This document shows, piece after piece, positions 45,590 to 57,185 of a DNA stretch of 64,000 nt. Each line of letters starts with the position of its first letter. Within the stretch, counting starts at the first letter, position 1. Made by a program: the position numbers and the translations under genes. The DNA is from Taxillus chinensis (lineage: Eukaryota > Streptophyta > Magnoliopsida > Santalales > Loranthaceae). The DNA lies in the NCBI GenBank assembly GCA_023512835.1, contig CM042091.1, positions 19,485,506-19,549,505 of the forward strand. The letters are read 5' to 3'. The notes beneath the pieces were generated by a model, which saw only the letters and a program-made list of their open reading frames with translations, searched no databases and was not told the origin of the DNA.

Positions 45590-48500
45590 TCGGTGGTTAG
45601 AGGTACCCTCTTGATTTCCCGTACGTTAGCTTCTCGTTCTTTTTGATACGGGTGCATTGTGTTCCTTCGCCGCCGAGCTTCTTATTGATGGCTTGGGGTT
45701 AGCTTGTGTGGAGGCCGCAAGGCCCCTAGTTGTGGAGTCTCCAGGTGGGAGGCATGATTGAGGTACGGCGTGTGTGTCGTGGACTGTGTGTTAACCATAG
45801 GCGAGGTGGAGCCGAGTTTTGACTTGCATGTGATGCCCATGCGTACTTTTGACCTGATCTTGGGTATGGATTGGCTTATGGCTTTCCAAGCCAAGATAGA
45901 CCGTTACCGGCGGCGTGTATCCTTCGTGACACCTGCAGGGACCTCTTGCACCCTGCGGGGGGAGTGGGACCGTGAGGCGAGTCGGGCCGGGCCGGTGATG
46001 GACCAGGTGGGGTGCCATTACCCACAGGTTGGCAGCCCAGACCCTTGTTGAGGAGGGTAAGGCGGGGAAGAGGGTGTGGCCTGTTTGTGGTGGACCAATT
46101 TCAGGATGTTTTTCCTGAGGAGTTGAGGAGTTTGCCACCTAAGAGGAGTATGGAGTTCACCATTGAGTTGGTGCCGGGGACGGGCCCGATTTCCCAAGTA
46201 GCATATCGTATGGGGCCAGCCGAGCCGAGGGAGGCTGCAGAGGCAAATCGAGGAGTTGGTGGGCCAAGGGTATATCGGACCGAGTACCTCACCTTGGGGT
46301 GCTCCGGTGCTCTTTGCTAAGAAGGCCGATGGCACACTTCGTCTCTGCATCGACTACAGGAAGCTAAATTCGGTGGATTGTGAAGAATAAGTACCCATTG
46401 CCTCGGATAGATGACCTGTTTGACCAATTGAGTGGGGCCTAGTGGTTTTCCAAAATAGATTTACGGTCGGGGTATCACCAGCTCAGGGTTAGGGAGGAGG
46501 ACATCCCTAAGACGGCTTTTCGGTGCGGTATGGGCATTATGAGTGGGTCGTGATGCCTTTCGGGCTCACTAATGCGCCAGCGGTGTTCATGCATTTGATG
46601 AACCAAGTCTTTGCCCCATACTTAGACTCGTTCGTGGTGGTGTTTATCGACGATATCTTGGTGTATTCTAAGACCGAGAAGGAGCATGTGGAGCACTTGG
46701 CAACAAGTTGCAAACCTTGAGGGACCAGCAATTGTTTGCTAAGTTTAGCAAGTGTGAGTTTTGGGCACAGGAGGTTCACTTTCTTGGCCATGTGGTGACA
46801 GTGAGGGAGTTAGGGTGGACCCGGCCAAGATTGAGGCCGTGGCATCGTGGGCGAGGCCAACCAACGTTTTTTGAGATCCGTAGTTTTCTTGGCTTGGCGG
46901 GGTACTATCGTCGTTTTGTCGAGGGGTTCTCCCGTTTGGCGCTCCTATGACAGTGTTGACTCGGAAGGGCGTGAAGTTTGATTGGGTGACAAGTGTCGGC
47001 GGGCGTTTGAGACTCTTAAAACCCGTTTGACCACTGCACCGGTGTTGAGGTTACCTCGGGAGGATACCCCATATGAGGTATAGTGCGATGCGTCCAGGGT
47101 TGGATTGGGGTGTGTGCTTATGCAAGAGCATAGTGTTGTCGCTTATGGGTCAAGGCAGTGAAGCCTCATGAGCAGAATTATCCTACTCATGACCTTGAGT
47201 TAGCGGCTGTCATCTTCGCCCTGAAGAGTTGGCAGCATTACCTCTTGGGCGAGAAGTTTGTGGTGTTCTCGGATCACAAGAGCCTTCGGTACATCTTTAC
47301 TCGAAAGGACTTGAATTTGAGGCAAAGGAGATGGGTGGAGTATTTGCGGACCTTTGACTTTACTCTTGCCTATACTCCGGGCAAGGGTAATGTTGTGGCC
47401 GACGCGTTGAGCGAGAAAAGGGAAAGGCGAGGTAGCCGTGAGAGAGTGGAAGCCGATGGAGCGATTGGCGATGTTGCAGTGCGGCTTGTTGTTCATGATA
47501 GTGGGACAATCCTGAGTCCTTTGGTGATTGTACCTGAGTTGTACCAGGCGTGTCCGGGAGGAACAATTGGGTGACATTGAGTGTGAGGTTCTCCGTGCCT
47601 GTATTGAGGCCGGGGAACTATCGAGAACCGGACGAGGGTCCTGAGCGTGAGTTGTCATTTCAGGGGCGGTTGGTAGTGGCTTCTTCCCTCAGGGATGAGG
47701 TGATGAGGGAGTTTCACCAATCTAGAGTTGTTGTGCATCTAGGGGGTACGAAGATGTACCATGCGCTTCGGGCACATTTTTGGTGGCCTGGGATAAAACG
47801 TGATGTAGCTGCCTTTGTTTCGCGGTGCCTCACGTGTCAGCAGGTGAAGGCTGAGCATCAGCGGCCGGCGGGTATGTTACAGCCATTGCCCATAGCGGAG
47901 TGGAAGTGGGACCACAAAGCGATGGATTTTGTGACTGGTCTTCCACCCACCACGGGGAGGAAAGATATGATTTGGGTGATTGTGGATCGACTCACAAAGT
48001 CGGCCCATTTCCTGGCTGTTCGCGAGCGGGACTCTATTGGGACCTTGAGTCAGCTGTACATGAACGAGATTGTGAGACTGCATGGGGTACCATCATCGGT
48101 TGTCTCGACCGAGATTCGAGGTTCACTTCCCGTTTTTGGGCAGGTTTGCAGGAGGCTATGGGGACCAAGCTTCACTTGAGTACAGCCTTTCACCCTGAGA
48201 CTGATGGCCAGACAGAGAGGACGAATCAGACCTTGGAGGACATGTTACGGGCCTGTGTGTTAGATTTCGGGGGGTCGTGGGCAACTCACCTTCCTTTGGT
48301 GGAGTTTGCCTACAACAACAGTTATCAGGCATCCATTGGGATGGCTCCTTTTGAGGCGTTGTATGGATGGCCGTGTCGATCACCTTTGTGTTGGACCGAG
48401 GTGGGGGAGACAGCTCTCTTGGGACCACAGTTGGTTCACGAGGCTACCGAGACGGTTAAGTTGATTCGACAGCGGTTGTTATCAGCTCAGAGTCGGCAGA

Positions 48501-48979
48501 AATCTTATGCGGATCAGCGGCGGCGACCTTTGGAGTTTTCTTGGTTTGGTGGATCATGTGTTTCTTTGTGTTTCCCCATGTCGTGGACATCGACGGTTTG
48601 GGTGAGGTTCCAAGCTATCTCCGCGGTTTATTGGTCCTTTTGAGATTCTGGATTGTGTGGGGCCTGTGGCCTACCGGTTAGCGTTACCACCGCGGCCGAG
48701 TCGAGTGCACAACGTGTTTCACGTGTCCCAGGTTGAGGAAGTATCACCCCGACTCCACTCATGTGCTCGATTGGGGGACATTGGACATTGAGGATGACAT
48801 GTCCGTTGTTGAGGCCCCTATCCGTATTCTAGATCGGCGAGAGAAGCTTTTGCGTGGTCGTGCTTATTCCTTTGGTTCGCGTCTTGTGGCAAGACCGTGG
48901 CATTGAGGAGGAGACATAGGAACGTGAGTCCGTGATGCGTGAGCAGACACCGGACTTGTTCGAGGACGAACAATCTTAA
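45590..48979 (+). pseudogene. Gypsy pol, array copy 2 (PR-RT-RH-IN-chromodomain-like)
   Basis: The protease DTG is at 45645-45653, preceded by a frameshift. RT begins near 46098 (VFPEELRSLPP). [11 protein letters not shown] is followed by the same frame break as copy 1 and TAA. It resumes at 46523 with [20 protein letters not shown] and FIDDIL (about 46643). RNase H has a TAG in place of the Tyr codon near 47082, then [19 protein letters not shown] (47174 on) to NVVADALSEK. Integrase is the better copy: [30 protein letters not shown] (HHCC), [27 protein letters not shown] split over blocks, then [21 protein letters not shown] with the catalytic Glu. The C-terminal frame breaks near 48530-48640 and has a TAG near 48917. 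The terminus is at 48977-48979. Confidence 0.87.
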
Positions 48980-49278
48980 GCGTGGGAGGTGGCTGTTGGC
49001 CAAGGGATAGTGATGTGTTTTGTATTAGTTGTGTACGATTTGGTGTATTTGTATTGTCTTTTAAAGACATGTGTTCTTATTTGTGATGTGTATTCGTGAC
49101 ATGCGGACATGTGTTATATGCATTGTTGTGGTTATGGATTATGGTGGTACTTTGTTATGTGCTGTTGTGCTGTGTGCGGTGTATGACCCATTTGGGTGTG
49201 GTGGCTTGTCGGGTGGCAAATGGGTAGCTTGTGTTTGTTTTCCTTGTATGTCGTTTCTTTTCGAGGACGAAAAGTCTT
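48980..49278 (+). other. Spacer between pol-terminus motifs, array copy 2
   Basis: Same ~300-bp non-coding spacer as 41762-42060. A polypurine tract (AAGGGGGAGAGGA, 49279-49291) follows and abuts LTR 3. Confidence 0.6.
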
Positions 49279-49291
49279 AAGGGGGAGAGGA

Positions 49292-51002
49292 TGTAAGGAC
49301 CCGTACTTTGAGTTAGTCACAGTTTTGCCTTCTGAGTAGAATTTTTCTAGATTTTGACCTAGTGAATGGACTCCAATGAATTCACGTGCAAAAGGAAAGA
49401 TGCTTAGAATGATGTCCTCTATCTACCACAGAAGTTTCAGGCCAAACGGACGTGTATGTGAGGTGCACGTGAAATGGGTCCAATTCACGTGCAAGTGTGG
49501 TTGTCTTCTACATGATGCAAGGAGGCTAGGGGTGAAGTTTGAGCGCATTTGGAGTGCATTTGGAGTTGCACGTGAATTGGAGAATTCACGTGCAAATTGG
49601 CGTGTAGGCATGTTTTTGCATGGTTACCTTGGTTTTGTCATTCTAATCATCTTTTCTCAAAGGACCATGTTGGAATTGTGAATATTTTGGTGTGTATGGA
49701 TGTGGAAAGGTCATAGCTTGTTCCATCAAAACTACGTCGTTTTGATCTTTGGGATTCACTTAATCAAAACAACGTCATTTTGATGTTGTGTTGTCTATAT
49801 AAGGAGGAGAAGCCCCTCTGTTTTAGGTTTAGGGTTTGTTGCTCCACCAGCCGTCGCAGAGAGAGAGAGAGAGAGAGGGAAGGAGAGCTCCTGGTTGCTG
49901 CCGGGCGTCTTGCGTGGGTGGTCGGTGCTCCGTGGGTGGACGGCGTTCGACGTGGGATCGGGACATTGCTGTGTTGTTGCGTTTTACTTGAGGTAGGGGT
50001 TCTGTTCTTCCTAAACCCTCCTCTGTCCTAGGGTTCTAGGGCAGATTATGGGTTATATCTGTTATATATATATATGTAATCCATATAGGTGTGATCTCCT
50101 ACATGTATGTTGGCCTTCGGTGGCATTTTGGTGTAATTCGTGGATTACATGCTATATGTTTGATGAAAAGCCTGTGTGAATATAGCTGTGTGTATATGCC
50201 CATTACGTGTTTGGTAATATGCCTGTGTGGCTGGACTTGTGATTTAGTGTATGTATGTATGCTGGGTGTTTGCTCTATTGCCTGAATGGCTGGGATTGTG
50301 CACTTGTGAACGGGTGCACACCAAGTGTTTGGTTTTATGCTTGGGTGACTGTGGTGTGTGTTGTGTGCATGACTGTGCTATCTGGCCTGAAGAGGCGGTT
50401 AAACTACTTTGCCTGAGAGGCGGTTAAACCAGTGGCCTGAAGAGGCGGTTAAACTACTTTGCTTGAGAGGCGGTTAAATCAGTGGCCTGAAGAGGCGGTT
50501 AAACTACTTGCTTGAGATGTGTTTTGTTAGCATGTGTGGCAGTGGAAGTTTGTAATTGTTGATGTGGTTGTTATTATGTCTGTTGAAATTATTGTAACAC
50601 GACACTGCACTTGTACACAAGGCATGTAGATGCTAGGAGCATGGGATGGGTTGGGGAGACATGATCCCTCTTGGGGCGTGGTTGCTCACCCCTCCTCTTG
50701 TGTTTGTTTTCCAGGGACTTACAGGCGTTAGGTGGACACACCAAGGTGGAAGACCATAATTACTTTTACTCTCTTCCATTTATGTTTTGTTTTTCTTATG
50801 GGAATTGATGTAACCCCAGTGGGGAAAGGATTTTGTTGTAATAAACTGGTTTGGATTGTTTTTAATGAACATTACTTTCTTGAATGTTGTGGATGTTTAA
50901 CATGTGATATTCTTGGTTTGTATCCTAACCCCTTTGCCCTCCGTGTGAGAAAAAGGGGAGTCACGTACCGGTTTCCTCGGGTTGGAAATCCGGGGTGTGA
51001 CA
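49292..51002 (+). repeat. LTR 3 of tandem gypsy array
   Basis: 1711 bp, TGTAAGGACCC...GGGGTGTGACA. TATATAA at 49796-49802, five AGGCGGTTAAA units from 50384 to about 50510, AATAAA at 50840-50845. The first ACGT palindrome ends TTTTGATCTT here, slightly degraded, and the second is the altered AACGTCATTTT form. Confidence 0.94.
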
Positions 51003-51007
51003 CTTAC
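51003..51007. repeat. Target-site duplication of tandem gypsy array (right)
   Basis: CTTAC, matching 34902-34906. Confidence 0.93.
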
Positions 51008-51368
51008 CCATTTATGTTTACCCTTACTGGGCTATTTGAGCTCACCCTTTTATGATTTCTTTTCTATCCCCAGGTAATTAAAGGAATAGAGAAACTAAGA
51101 TAAGGAGTCAAGAAGTGCTTGGAAATAAAATTGTGTGCAATTTTAAAGATTTATTAAGTTTGATTGTTCGTGTACATTATTATGAAATAATGGGTTATAG
51201 ATAGTTAGTATCTAAACCCCTAAACCTTAAAGATCTTGGATTGAAATTTTTAATAATTAATGGTTTGTTTGATGAAATAATTAATAGCTTGAAATTTATA
51301 TAAAAACTTATATATTTAATTTCCGTTAACGCACCTGATTTGGAAGTCCCGAATTTGGGAGCATTATA
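51008..51368 (+). repeat. Left LTR of host gypsy element, second piece
   Basis: CCATTTATGTTTACCC...GGGAGCATTATA, alignable to 60862-61219 (right LTR tail ends GGGGCGTTACA). It shares the AATTAAAGGAATAGAGAAAC-type block and the CCCCTAAACCTTAAAGAT block. Confidence 0.88.
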
Positions 51369-51370
51369 GT

Positions 51371-51382
51371 TGGTATGAGAGC
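51371..51382 (+). other. Primer-binding site of host gypsy element
   Basis: TGGTATGAGAGC two bases after the LTR end, differing from the tRNA-Met complement at one base. Confidence 0.85.
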
Positions 51383-51564
51383 GAAGGTTTTGCTAGGCAA
51401 AGAGACGAAGTATAGGTAAATTAGAACTACTTTGTGAAAATAGTATGATTAATTGTATACGATTTAGTTATTAAATTATTTATATTGTTTTATGCTACTA
51501 TCTTAATATAATTACAACTATGTTATGTACTAATCTCGAATTATGCGTATTCCAAAGGGCCAAG

Positions 51565-52760
51565 ATGGTGGAAACTAGAAATAGAGCAAATAGGAATGGC
51601 AACTTCTCTAGGAACAATGGAGTGACTAATGAATTCATTGAGGGCACAATGCCAAGGAACACATTTGCTAATAAAAATTATGAAAGTTCTTTGCCAACAA
51701 ATGGTCAACCTACAGACACAACACCTCCTCAAAGCGTCAGTACTAAAAATATGATGGCCTTTTTCATGCAAATGGCTCAAACCATGGCAAGAAACCTAAG
51801 TCAACCCATGAACGTGAATCAACCCTCAAGCCAACAAGGACAAGTTGTGCATCCCCAACCTAAAGAAGTAACAATTGAGCAATTTATGAAATAACATCCA
51901 CCATCATTCGCTGGCTTAACTGATCCAACCCATATGGAGGAATGGGTTAATAAGCTCAAGAAGATTTTCTTAGTGCTCAAATGCTCTGAACAACAAAAGG
52001 TGAAATTTGATATTTACAAAATAGAAGGAGAAGCAAACCAATGGTGGACTCTGGTTAAAAACACCAAACCAAAGGAGGAGATCGAGTCTTTAAATTGGAA
52101 AGCCTTCAAAGAAATCTTGCTCGAGAAATACTTCCCCAACCATTAAGGAGCAAGATGGAGAGAGATTTTGTTGACCTCAAATAAAGAAAAGACAACACTG
52201 TAGCATATGAGGCAAAATTTACCAAGCTAGCAAGGTACGCACCTCAATACGTGGATAGAACCCAAAGTAAGGTTCAAATGTTTTACCATGGCATGAAGCC
52301 AAGTATAAGGAGGGCATTGGAAACCTTTGAATTCTCTAACTACGAAATTGTTGTTCGGTGTGCATTAAAGGTAGAAATGGAACATCTTAACTACCAAAAG
52401 ACTCGCACCCAAATTGAAAAGAAAAGGAAGGTGGACTATCAGGCTAGTAAATCGGAAATCAAAAGGCCTATCATGAAGGAGATAACATTTTTCTCCTTGC
52501 CTAAAATGTGGGAAAAAACACCATAGTGAATGCCTCCAAGGATCAGGAAAATGTTTCAAATGTGGCAAGCCTGGACATCAAGCTCACGAATGCCGAGAGA
52601 AACTGAAACAAGGACAACAAGTGAATCATAGTCTTAATCAAAATCACAATCTTCTATAGCCGCTAAAACAAAAACCGATTATGCACTCAACCCTCAAATG
52701 TTTCAACTGCAACGAGCTTGGACATTACGCCAATCAATGTCCAAAGTTGAAGGCCATGAG
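51565..52760 (+). pseudogene. Gag of host gypsy element
   Basis: The ATG at 51565 starts MVETRNRANR. A Gln/Asn-rich N terminus runs to a TAA at 51892. The gag core follows: EEWVNKLKKIFLVLKC, EGEANQWWTLV, WKAFKEILLEKYFP, with a stop at 52144. It then continues with MKPSIRRALETFEFSNYE. Three zinc-knuckle-type motifs lie in a row: CLKCGKKHHSEC (52498-52533), CFKCGKPGHQAHEC (to 52593) and CFNCNELGHYANQC (52699-52740). A stop and frame changes interrupt it at several points. It is clearly diverged from the array gag. Confidence 0.85.
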
Positions 52761-52929
52761 AGTGAACCGACAACAGTTCTAGTAACCATATCAACCACAA
52801 TGACAACCACAACCATTGCAGCAGCCGCGGTAACCCAAGGCATCAACTCGTACATATGCTATCACCACTGCAGAACTTAAGACATTGGTGGAAGAGGAAA
52901 AAATAATGAAGTAGTTAAAGGTAACTTAC

Positions 52930-54740
52930 TCATAAGCTCAAGAAATGTTTATTCCTTATTTGATTCTAGTTCAACACATTCTTTTATCTTTCCAAAGTAT
53001 GTCGAACAACTAAACAGTCCACATCAAAACTTAAAGGTAGAATTACCAGTGATGACACCAAGTGGTAATACCATGAATGCCACTAAAGTATATAAGTAGT
53101 GCCCTATAACTATTTGCAAGAGAATCCTACTGGCGGACCTTATTTCCTTACCGATAGTGAACTTTGATGTCATATTAGGAATGGATTGGCTTGCTACTAA
53201 TCATGCAACCATAGAGTGCAATAAAAAAAGAGTTACTTTTAATCTTCTAAATCGACCTAAGCTAGTGTTTGCATGTCAAAAGGATGAAAACATTGCATCT
53301 ATAACATCTAATCATCAAGAAGAAGGACCTCTTTTCAACACAAGTTCAGATGAAATTAAATTAAAGGAGATCCTAATTATTTGCGAATATGAAGATGTGT
53401 TTCCTGAAGAATTACCGGGACCCCCTCCCCAGCAAGAAGTCGAATTCTCCATCGATTTAATTCTAGGGACGAACCCTATTTCAAAAAGTCCCTATCGTAT
53501 GACACCGATGGAGTTAAGTGAATCAAAGAAGCAGTAGCAAGAGTTGATAGACAAAGGATTCATTCGACCTAGCGTATCCCCATGGGGAGCGCCTGTCCTG
53601 TTTCTGAAGAAGAAGGATGATTCGATGAGGCTCTGCATCGACTATAGGGAGCTCAATAATGTCATTATCAAGAACAAATATCCATTAAAGAGGATTAATG
53701 AACTCTTTGATCAGCTTCAAGGTACTCGATACTTCTCAAAAATTTATCTCCAATTTGGTTAACACCAGTTAAGGGTGAAGGAGGATGATATTCCAAAGAT
53801 AGCTTTTCGAACAAGGTACATGCATTATGAATTCACTATAATGCCATTTGGATTGACGAATGCTCCAGCCATATTCACGGATTTAATGAATAGAGTATTC
53901 CATGATTACTTGGACAAGTTTATCATCATCTTCATCGATGATATACTCATCTACTCTAAAATCCAAGAGGAGCACAAAGAACATTTGAGGATTATATTAC
54001 AAACCTTAAAGAAGAAGGAGCTATTTGCTAAATTTAGCAAATGTGAATTTTGGCTACAGCAAGTGATATTTCTCGGACATGTGGTCACTCATGAGGGCAT
54101 CTCTATAGACCCTATAAAGACAAAAGCAGTAGAGGAATGACCAAGACCTACAACAGCAACAGAGGTCCGCATCTTTCTAGGACTTGTTGGACATTACCGA
54201 AGGTTTGTAGAAAACTTTGCAAAATTGGCAAGCCTATTGACAAAGCTAACTTGTAAAGGTGTTAAAATCGAATGGACCAAAAAGTGCAAAGACAGCTTTC
54301 AATAACTAAAACAATTGTTTATTAGTGCACCTGTACTGGCTTTACCTTGTGAGAGTGGAGACTTTGTGATCTATAGTGATGCATCAAAAGAAGGACTTGG
54401 TTGTGTGTTCATGCAAAATGATAGAGTAATTTCCTATGCATCACACCAATTAAAGATCCATGAGATAAACTATGCCACAAATGACTTGGAGCTAGCAGTA
54501 ATTGTCTTTGCATTAAAAATCTGGCATCATTATCTCTTTGGAGAGAAATGCGAAATCTACACCAACCATAAAAGCCTCAAGTCTATATTTACTCAAAAAG
54601 AGCTAAATATGCGACAAAAAAGGTGGCTGGAATGATTAAAGGACTATGATTGCACTATTAATTATTATCCTTGGAAAGCAAACGTAGTGGCCGATGCTCT
54701 AAGTCGAAAATACTCTAGTACTTTAGCAACAATGATCACC
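52930..54740 (+). pseudogene. Protease, RT and RNase H of host gypsy element
   Basis: The protease reads LFDSSSTHSF (Asp codon 52962-52964), with Ser where the invariant Gly of D-S/T-G belongs. ILGMDWLATNH is near 53171. RT: VFPEELPGPPPQQEV (53397 on), a stop at 53536, [28 protein letters not shown], a stop at 53760, then [17 protein letters not shown] and the catalytic FIDDIL (53931-53948), and [12 protein letters not shown] further stop is at 54138. RNase [13 protein letters not shown] (about 54370), [32 protein letters not shown], a stop at 54633, and NVVADALSRK at about 54682-54711. The order is standard for Ty3/gypsy. At least five stops make it inactive. Confidence 0.88.
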
Positions 54741-54829
54741 ATACATTGGACTTTAACCGAAGACTTGAACAGAATGGATCTCAAGATTGTAAAACAAGGA
54801 GCGAGAAGTTATCTAGCCCAAATATCTGC

Positions 54830-54834
54830 CCAAT
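54830..54834. repeat. Target-site duplication of nested solo LTR (left)
   Basis: CCAAT, versus CCAAC at 57181-57185 (one mismatch). Confidence 0.7.
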
Positions 54835-56705
54835 TGTCATGCCCCCAAATTCCAGGGAACCCGGAACCGGGTACATGACTTCCCCTTGCCCGCACCCGAT
54901 AGGTCAAGGGGTTGGTGACTAGCACCAAAGGAGACTACATCACGGGTGCTGTCTCAAATATGCAACCCTGTACAGTCATATATCAAGGGTAATCCTGTAC
55001 TTTCTCATATATCATCATGCATACAATGAGTCAAACAGTCATACAGACATCACATCACAAACAGTATGCAAATACAACTGTCCACGGACCCATATCCGGG
55101 ATATCACATAGAACAATACAGAATATAATACTGTATCATACATCAGAGTAGTGGGCGTCCTCCTGGAAGAAAATCCTCCACTAGTCTTGGGTCACACCTG
55201 AAAAAGGTAAACAGCAAGTAGGGGTGAGCGACAAGCTCAGTAGGTGACCCCAATACTCCACATCATGCAAACATACAAGTTTATACTACATGCTTTGTGT
55301 GCTCGTGCACCGTGTAGTGTGCACAATCATCAGGACTCAGCCTGCAAACACAAGACAGCTTGTCCACAATCCTCCATGGGATCCCAGCTCAGGGCACTCA
55401 GCCCTAGCTCCACGAGCTCAATGGCTCAACTGAGGCCTTAGCCTGTCCACAGCGCAATATGCCCGGCCACAGTCGCCACACAGGCCTACCATCGGCGCAT
55501 ATGTCTGCCACGTCAACCACATAGCACCATCGGTGCATCACGGTGAGAACCCAACAAGTCATAGAGCCTAAGCCCCAATCCCTCAAACCAATATACCAAC
55601 ACCAATATGGTCTTAAGGTATACAACACTCCCTTTTAAAACTGTAGCTAGTCTTCACCAGTCGATCCTTATTCCTTGACTAAGGAAGGAGATACCCATAG
55701 GAGTTGTTTTCTTGAAATAAAAAGTCCCGGCATTGAGTTCCCATAGCATAACTAAGATAATCTGATTTTTGGGGATTTTTCTGAGATGTCTAACCCCACT
55801 TTCCAAAAATTCACCTCTACGAAAAACTGGATTTTTCCAAGATTTTACACTAAATCCCAATTTTCACATTTTGAAGAAGTGAGAATTAATTTTTCTAGTA
55901 TTTTTCTTTGAATCCAAATGGGGGGTATTTCGTTATTTACATCGTAACTTAAGTATAGCTCAGAACTGCAGTGCGCCTCGGAGACTCGTAGCTGGAGCTG
56001 TGACTCGTAGCTGCGTAGCGTGCCTCGAAGACTCGAAGCGGGTCTTCGATCTTCGACCTTCGGACTACGAACTACGAACTATGAACCTTCGAACGCGAAC
56101 CTTCGAACTACGAATCTACGAACTACGGGTCTACGAACTACGAGTCTACGAACTACGACCCTACAACCCATAACTTCGGATTTTCGTCAGTTCGACCCAG
56201 TAACGCGCCCAGGGTACTGTTCATCGTCGTTTTTGCCTGTTCTTCGTCTGGTATCAACCCAGCTACCCCCAGACGCTCCTAAACATGCATTTTACGCTAC
56301 AGACTACGATATCTACCTAAAAATGCATCCAGAACGCCTTTAAATCGCACAGTAACAATAGAAATACGCACATATAATTACAGATTCGATAAATTTAGAT
56401 CTAAACCCAGATTTCCATGATTGACTTCTCAACCATCATGAAATACACAGTTATACACCCCCAAAATCACAGAAACACATCTCTACAATGATCTAAATCA
56501 GTTCTTAACCACAGATTTTATGCTTAACCATTAAATTTAACCCAGAATTGGATTTCCCCCAAAATCTAGGGTTCATGCTCAATTTCATAAATCATGATAA
56601 ATTCGTGCAGATCCAAAACAGAATTAAGATAAGGAGTTTAAGGACACCTACCTGGAGTGATTCTTTGAACTCCACGAACCCAAATCGCCCCAAGGCTTCA
56701 AGCTT

Positions 56706-56787
<82 letters not shown>

Positions 56788-57180
56788 GCACAAACGTGAT
56801 AGCGTAAAGTGAAAGCTCTTTCTTTTCCTGCTATTTATATTTCTGCCAGTCATTGACCAATAACTGACCTAGTCAATCATTGACCTAGTCAATAATTGAC
56901 CTCCAAGGTCCCGAACTCCAAATTGAGTCAAATTATAGTCAAAACGCTCGAAATGACGAGCACAACACTAAACAAATATTATTACACCCAAATGACCACC
57001 CAAACACAAAGTCAACCAATAAACCCCGAAAAGTCAATAATCTGGTCAAACAGGGGCCCGACACGAAATCGGGCCCAAGTACAGTCAAAATGCTCACATT
57101 GACGACTACACTACTGTCCAAATAGTTGCATTCCCATAGAATGACTATCTTTCAAAACTACCCAAATACGAGTCTTTACA
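54835..57180 (-). mobile_element. Intact solo family R LTR, minus strand, inside gypsy integrase
   Basis: 2346 bp, TGTCATGCCCCCAAATTCC...TACGAGTCTTTACA. Reading across it, the host element's coding frame rejoins (AQ | PTLLEKIKV), so the insertion interrupts the spacer between RNase H and integrase. It serves as the reference copy of family R in this window. Read on the minus strand it has a TATA box (CTATTTATA on plus, 56831-56839), a (GA)n leader tract (56711-56783) and a TTCGAACTACGA minisatellite (about 56030-56165). No internal sequence remains. Confidence 0.9.
56711..56783. repeat. (CT)n microsatellite in solo LTR
   Basis: Pure CT repeat of 73 bp, the longest of the four family R tracts, 48 bp from the minus-strand TATA box. 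Confidence 0.95.
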
Positions 57181-57185
57181 CCAAC

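Larger units (their letters stand above)
34907..51002 (+). mobile_element. Tandem Tekay-like gypsy array: LTR-internal-LTR-internal-LTR
   Basis: Three LTRs (34907-36562, 42074-43773, 49292-51002) alternate with two near-identical internal regions (36563-42073, 5511 bp; 43774-49291, 5518 bp), all plus strand. Only the outermost ends have the CTTAC target duplication. No duplication lies at the internal junctions, where each LTR joins internal sequence directly at PBS and polypurine tract. The internal copies share several frameshifts. This is the product expected from unequal recombination between LTRs of sister copies of one insertion, or from insertion of a dimer. Confidence 0.93.
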
